A stretch of DNA of 9,039 bases from contig NATF01000066.1 of NCBI GenBank assembly GCA_002085205.1, positions 1 to 9,039 on the forward strand. Reading direction: 5' to 3'. Position numbers and translations under genes: made by a program. Positions 5,162 through 9,039 of this stretch are shown in pieces. The stretch is from Candidatus Cloacimonas sp. 4484_275. GTDB lineage: Bacteria; Cloacimonadota; Cloacimonadia; Cloacimonadales; TCS61. The notes beneath the pieces are model-generated. The model was not told where the DNA came from, ran no database searches, and saw only the letters and a program-made list of their open reading frames with translations. Each line of letters opens with the position of its first letter. Positions within the stretch are counted from its first letter, which is position 1.

Positions 5162-7207
5162 ATGGACAACAAACAAAATAATAAAAAACCGGAATATCCG
5201 AAACCGCCGCTTCCCAAAATGAAAAAATCGCAGAAAATCACTTTTTGGATTGTTCTGCTTTTGATGATAATCATTTTCTTCCAGCTTTCCAAAATGAGCA
5301 ACGGAAAAATTACTCCGATTTCTTACACGGAATTAATGGAAAAAGTTAAACGCGGAGAAATTCTTAAAGTTATTTTCAACGATAAGGATTTGAGAGTTGT
5401 CGATACGGAAAATCGGCAATATTCTTTGTATTTACCTTTCAGAGACCCGGATTTGGTAAAAGAACTATCTTCTTCCGGAATTTTGGTTTACGCTCAAAAA
5501 CCTTCCAAATTGACGGCTTTTCTTCTCTCTTGGCTTCCGTTTTTGGTTTTCATCGGATTTTGGTTGTTTATGATGCGCGGAATGCGCGGTGGCGCCGGAC
5601 AAGCATTCAGTTTTGGAAAGAGTCGGGCACGCTTGACAATCGGCGGCAAAACAAGAATCACCTTTAAAGATGTTGCCGGCGTTGATGAAGCAAAAGAGGA
5701 GCTTGAAGAAATTATCGAATTTTTGCAAGACCCGAAAAAATTCCAAAGATTGGGAGGAAGAATTCCGCGCGGAGTTTTATTGGTTGGTCAGCCCGGAACC
5801 GGAAAAACATTATTGGCGAAAGCGGTAGCCGGCGAGGCAAAAGTTCCGTTTTACAGTATCAGCGGTTCCGATTTTGTGGAAATGTTCGTCGGTGTGGGAG
5901 CTTCTCGCGTTCGTGATATGTTTGCGGAAGCGAAAAAAAATGCTCCTTGTATCGCTTTTATCGATGAAATCGACGCAGTCGGAAGAAGCCGCGGAACCGG
6001 TCTTGGTGGCGGTCATGACGAACGCGAACAAACCTTGAATCAACTTCTCGTGGAAATGGACGGTTTTGATGCAAACGATTCCGTTATCATCATTGCGGCG
6101 ACCAATCGACCGGATGTTCTCGATCCGGCTCTTTTGCGTCCCGGAAGATTTGACAGACAAGTTGTAGTGGATCTACCGGATATCAAAGGCAGAGAGGAAA
6201 TTTTAAAAGTTCACACCAAAAAACTTCCGCTTTCAAAAAATGTGAGCTTAAGTTTGATTGCCAGAGCAACTCCCGGATTTAGCGGAGCGGATTTAGCCAA
6301 TCTGGCAAACGAAGCCGCTCTGCTTGCCGCTCGTAAAAATAAAAAGAAAATCGAAATGGTTGATTTCGAAGAAGCCAAAGACAAAGTAACTTTGGGAAAA
6401 GCAAGAAAGAGTAAAGTTATTACTCCCGAAGATAAAAAAATCACTGCGTATCACGAAGTCGGCCATGTTATTTGTTCCATATTCCAAAAAGAAACCGAAC
6501 CGATTCATAAAGTGAGTATTATTCCGCGCGGTTTCACCGGAGGCGCGACTCATTTTCTTCAAACGGAAAAAATGAATTACTCAAAATCGTATTTGGAAGA
6601 AACATTAGTGGGACTTTACGGCGGACGCTGTGCCGAAGAAATAGCTTTCGGAAAAAATCATATTACCACGGGAGCTTATAACGACATTGAAAGAGCAACG
6701 GATATTGCCAAAAAAATGGTTTGCAATTGGGGAATGAGCCCAAAAATCGGAGCAATCGTCGTAGCCAAAAAAGAGTCGCAAGTTTTTCTGGGAAGAGACA
6801 TAACCAAACACGAAACCATCAGTGAAGAAACCGCAAAAAAAATCGATAATGAAATTCACCGAATCACCTCAACCGCTTACAACAACGCTATCGAAATTCT
6901 TTCCGATAAAAAAGAATTACTCGACGAAATGGCAAAAATTCTAATGGAAAAAGAAACTCTCAATGCCGACGAAATTTATGAATTGGCGTTTAAGTTTGTA
7001 GAAAACGGTGAAAAAGAATTTATCGAAACCAAATATAAAAAAGTGAAAGAAATGGCTTTTGAAGTAAGTTCAAAAGATAAAAAAAGTCAGGAAAATGATT
7101 CGGCGGAAAAAACTGAAAAACCGCCGACACCAGACAAAAGTGAAAACAATTCCGAGAAAAGTGAAAATTCGGCAAAAACTACCGAAAAAGAATTGAAGGA
7201 AGAATGA
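5162..7207 (+). CDS. ftsH: ATP-dependent zinc metalloprotease FtsH
   Basis: This is a 681-residue membrane-anchored AAA+ protease that forms hexamers in the inner membrane and degrades misfolded membrane proteins and short-lived regulators. Order of parts: lysine- and proline-rich cytoplasmic N-tail (1-25); membrane helix 1 (about 26-43); extracytoplasmic FtsH_ext domain (about 50-112); membrane helix 2 (about 117-138); AAA domain with Walker A GQPGTGKT (209-216), pore loop FVG (242-244), Walker B IAFIDEI (264-270) and arginine fingers R326 and R329; M41 protease domain with HEVGH (431-435) and the third zinc ligand D508 in GAYNDIERA. The usual motif is HEAGH, so A433 is replaced by V, but all ligands remain. 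After about 635 a charged tail rich in K, E, S and N runs to the end. The start at 5162 has AAGGAG at 5143-5148 (13 nt, rather distant), inside hpt. hslV overlaps its end. Confidence 0.98.
   Translation: MDNKQNNKKPEYPKPPLPKMKKSQKITFWIVLLLMIIIFFQLSKMSNGKITPISYTELMEKVKRGEILKVIFNDKDLRVVDTENRQYSLYLPFRDPDLVKELSSSGILVYAQKPSKLTAFLLSWLPFLVFIGFWLFMMRGMRGGAGQAFSFGKSRARLTIGGKTRITFKDVAGVDEAKEELEEIIEFLQDPKKFQRLGGRIPRGVLLVGQPGTGKTLLAKAVAGEAKVPFYSISGSDFVEMFVGVGASRVRDMFAEAKKNAPCIAFIDEIDAVGRSRGTGLGGGHDEREQTLNQLLVEMDGFDANDSVIIIAATNRPDVLDPALLRPGRFDRQVVVDLPDIKGREEILKVHTKKLPLSKNVSLSLIARATPGFSGADLANLANEAALLAARKNKKKIEMVDFEEAKDKVTLGKARKSKVITPEDKKITAYHEVGHVICSIFQKETEPIHKVSIIPRGFTGGATHFLQTEKMNYSKSYLEETLVGLYGGRCAEEIAFGKNHITTGAYNDIERATDIAKKMVCNWGMSPKIGAIVVAKKESQVFLGRDITKHETISEETAKKIDNEIHRITSTAYNNAIEILSDKKELLDEMAKILMEKETLNADEIYELAFKFVENGEKEFIETKYKKVKEMAFEVSSKDKKSQENDSAEKTEKPPTPDKSENNSEKSENSAKTTEKELKEE
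7196..7202 (+). promoter_or_regulatory. hslV: Ribosome binding site for hslV, inside the ftsH end
   Basis: AAGGAAG in the last ftsH codons precedes three candidate hslV starts: ATG 7204, ATG 7207 and ATG 7213. From the AAGGA core (7196-7200) the spacing is 3, 6 and 12 nt respectively, so 7207 has the best geometry, giving a 1-base overlap with the ftsH TGA (7205-7207); 7204 gives a 4-base ATGA overlap. Either way translation is likely coupled. Confidence 0.55.
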
Positions 7208-7737
7208 TGCAGATGACAGGCACGACCATTATCGGAGTGAAAATCGGTAAAAACATTGCTATCGGCGGAGACGGACAAGTTACACTCGGAAACACCGTTA
7301 TTAAAGCTTCCGCCCAAAAAATACGCACTCTTTTCGACGGAAAAGTTATTGCCGGTTTTGCCGGAGCAACCGCCGATGCTTTTACGCTTTTTGAAAAATT
7401 TGAAGGAAAGTTAAAACAATACAAGGGAAATTTGAAAAGAGCCGCCGTGGAATTGGCAAAAGACTGGCGTTCCGATAAAATTTTGCGCAGATTGGAAGCT
7501 ATGATAATTGTCGCCGACAAAGAAAATCTTCTCGTAATTTCCGGAACGGGCGATGTGCTTGAACCGGACGACGATGTAATTGCCATCGGTTCGGGAGGAA
7601 GTTATGCGCTTGCCGCGGCGCGAGCTCTGAAAAACAACACAAAACTTTCTGCTTCCGATGTTGCCAAAAAATCCTTGCAAATTGCCGCTGAAATCTGCAT
7701 TTATACAAATAATAACATCATTGTGAAGGAGCTCTAA
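7204..7737 (+). CDS. hslV: HslV, peptidase subunit of the HslUV (ClpQY) protease
   Basis: This is a 177-residue Ntn-hydrolase (family T1B), matching the usual length of about 176. HslV forms a double hexameric ring in the cytoplasm and degrades unfolded proteins fed by the HslU ATPase. The catalytic N-terminal threonine is T7 of TTII, exposed after removal of a short leader (MMQMTG, or MQMTG if translation starts at 7207). Using T7 as residue 1, the expected D17 and K33 are D23 in GGDGQVTLGN and K39. GFAGATADAFTLFEKFE, WRSDKILRRLEA, GSGGSYALAAARAL and the C-terminal EICIYTNN are all typical. The C-terminus ends KEL, suited to docking into HslU. The gene overlaps ftsH and precedes hslU by 7 bp, so the complex subunits are co-expressed. 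The start could also be 7207 or 7213. Confidence 0.97.
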   Translation: MMQMTGTTIIGVKIGKNIAIGGDGQVTLGNTVIKASAQKIRTLFDGKVIAGFAGATADAFTLFEKFEGKLKQYKGNLKRAAVELAKDWRSDKILRRLEAMIIVADKENLLVISGTGDVLEPDDDVIAIGSGGSYALAAARALKNNTKLSASDVAKKSLQIAAEICIYTNNNIIVKEL

Positions 7738-7744
7738 AAACAGT

Positions 7745-9039
7745 ATGAACGAAATAAAAAAAAATAAACAACTCACTCCCGCCGTGATTGTGCGGGAACT
7801 TGATAAATATATTATCGGACAGGAAAAAGCAAAAAAGGCGGTTGCCATTGCTTTGAGAAATCGTTGGCGACGACAGCAAGTTAGCGGTGAATTGCAAGAA
7901 GAAATTATGCCGAACAACATCATTCTGATAGGACCGACGGGAGTTGGTAAAACCGAGATTGCGCGCAGATTGTCTCGTCTTGCCAAAGCTCCGTTCATCA
8001 AAGTGGAAGCTTCCAAATTCACCGAAGTCGGTTATGTCGGCAGAGATGTGGAATCGATGATTCGAGAATTGATGAATGTTGCCATCAGTGAAGTTCGGAT
8101 GGAAATGACCAGAGAAGTCGAAGGAAAAGCCGCAGAACGAGCAAAAGAAAAAGTTCTCGATATTTTGCTTCCTCCGCCTCCGGTTTCTTCGCAAGATTCG
8201 GAAGAAGAAATTTCCCAAAAAGAAGAGCGATACCAAAGAATTCGCAGTAAGATGAGAAAGATGTTGGAAGAAGGAGCCTTAAACGACCGCGAAATAGAAA
8301 TTCCTTTTGAAAAACCACAAATCCCTCATATTGAAGTTTTTTCCAATACGGGATTAGAAAATATAGATTTGCAAATAAACGAAATGATTAGCGGAATTTT
8401 TCCTTTCAAACGGGAAAAGAAAAAAAGGAAAATGAAAGTTCCGGAAGCTCTGAAATATTTAACCGAAGTCGAATCGAGCCGACTTGTCAGCAAAGAAAAA
8501 ATAACGGCGGAAGCTAAAAAAAGAGTGGAAAACGACGGTATCATTTTCATTGATGAAATTGATAAAATAGCGGGAAATGAGAATAGAACAGGCGCCGATG
8601 TTTCTCGCTCGGGAGTTCAAAGAGATTTATTGCCGATTGTGGAAGGCTCGAATGTTCCCACCAAATACGGTATGATAAATACAACTCATATTTTGTTCAT
8701 TGCCGCCGGCGCATTCAGTATGAGCAAACCGTCCGATTTGATACCCGAACTTCAAGGAAGATTTCCGATTCGCGAAGAACTGTCCAGTCTTTCCAAAGAC
8801 GATTTGAAAAAAATCCTTGTTTATCCGAAAAATTCCCTGACCAAACAATATATTGCACTTTTTGCTTCCGAAGGCGTAAAACTTGTTTTCCGAGAAGACG
8901 CTATTGAAGAAATCGCCGCTTTTGCCGCTCTCGCCAACGAAAAAATGGAAGATATCGGAGCGCGAAGACTGCATACGATTATGAACGCTCTTTTGGAAGA
9001 TTATCTCTTCGAAATGCCGGAAAAAAAATCAAAACGAAT
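7745..9039 (+). CDS. hslU: HslU, ATPase subunit of HslUV (ClpY), cut by window end
   Basis: The frame from ATG 7745 stays open to the window edge: 431 codons plus two bases. HslU is the Clp/Hsp100-family AAA+ unfoldase that binds HslV and threads substrates into it. Visible parts: TPAVIVRELDKYIIGQ at the N-terminus; Walker A GPTGVGKT (63-70); pore loop GYVG (96-99); a charged intermediate (I) domain, about 120-240, containing a PPPPVSSQDSEEE linker; Walker B IIFIDEID (266-273); ELQGRFPIR (335-343); and the sensor-2 GARR (405-408). By comparison with E. coli HslU (443 residues), about 30 residues including the HslV-activating C-terminal tail lie beyond 9039. An AAGGAG at 7726-7731 inside hslV is 13 nt from the start, the same wide spacing as for ftsH. 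The gene is intact as far as can be seen. Confidence 0.97.
   Translation, partial: MNEIKKNKQLTPAVIVRELDKYIIGQEKAKKAVAIALRNRWRRQQVSGELQEEIMPNNIILIGPTGVGKTEIARRLSRLAKAPFIKVEASKFTEVGYVGRDVESMIRELMNVAISEVRMEMTREVEGKAAERAKEKVLDILLPPPPVSSQDSEEEISQKEERYQRIRSKMRKMLEEGALNDREIEIPFEKPQIPHIEVFSNTGLENIDLQINEMISGIFPFKREKKKRKMKVPEALKYLTEVESSRLVSKEKITAEAKKRVENDGIIFIDEIDKIAGNENRTGADVSRSGVQRDLLPIVEGSNVPTKYGMINTTHILFIAAGAFSMSKPSDLIPELQGRFPIREELSSLSKDDLKKILVYPKNSLTKQYIALFASEGVKLVFREDAIEEIAAFAALANEKMEDIGARRLHTIMNALLEDYLFEMPEKKSKR

Noticed and set aside
4813..5301. Long minus-strand frame (162 codons) opposite hpt and ftsH
   Set aside because: It is antisense to clearly conserved Hpt and FtsH sequence, its translation is F/I-rich low-quality sequence with no family motif, and no ribosome site is present.
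7411..8022. 203-codon minus-strand frame opposite hslV and hslU
   Set aside because: It is a shadow of two strongly conserved genes; the composition (runs of F and S) is the usual reverse complement of K/E-rich coding sequence.

Overview
The window (about 37% G+C by eye, A/T-rich codon use throughout) is an ordinary-looking bacterial chromosome segment of housekeeping and metabolic genes. I see no IS element, CRISPR array, tRNA or rRNA. FtsH, HslUV, TilS, Hpt and endonuclease IV place it in Bacteria. The anaerobic, oxygen-sensitive 2-keto-acid oxidoreductase IorAB suggests an amino-acid-fermenting anaerobe. Clear AAGGAG Shine-Dalgarno sites before iorA, iorB, ftsH and hslU argue against typical Bacteroidota, which rarely use them. 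A Cloacimonadota-like or related Gram-negative anaerobe is my best guess, but this is inference only.

Layout. 1-292: non-coding leader, probably entering through the tail of an upstream terminator. 293-1135 (+): nfo, endonuclease IV, with every metal ligand conserved. 1135-1159: a hairpin terminator shared by the convergent nfo and iorAB units. 1150-3251 (-): iorA-iorB, indolepyruvate:ferredoxin oxidoreductase, with both subunits short at the C-terminus. 3252-3420: divergent intergenic region containing a perfect 23-bp tandem duplication whose unit is itself palindromic. 3421-4735 (+): tilS, broken, with the ATP-binding PP-loop segment missing and the frame changed. 4693-5160 (+): hpt, lacking its N-terminus and start codon and joined directly to the end of tilS. 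5162-7207 (+): ftsH, complete. 7204-7737 (+): hslV, overlapping ftsH. 7745-9039 (+): hslU, running off the window about 30 codons before its expected end.

How the genes fit together. The plus-strand block from 3421 reads as one operon: tRNA-Ile lysidinylation, purine salvage, membrane AAA+ proteolysis (FtsH), then the cytosolic two-part protease HslVU. tilS-hpt-ftsH is a very common bacterial gene order; hslVU directly behind it pairs two ATP-dependent proteolysis systems. Gaps are 1 to 7 bp or overlapping, which suggests co-transcription and translational coupling.

The most notable observation is not a new system but damage. tilS and the tilS/hpt junction carry two separate losses of sequence, each accompanied by a frame change, while everything around them is intact. 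TilS is normally essential, so an assembly or population artefact must be excluded before calling this biology. The short IorB may be a third example.
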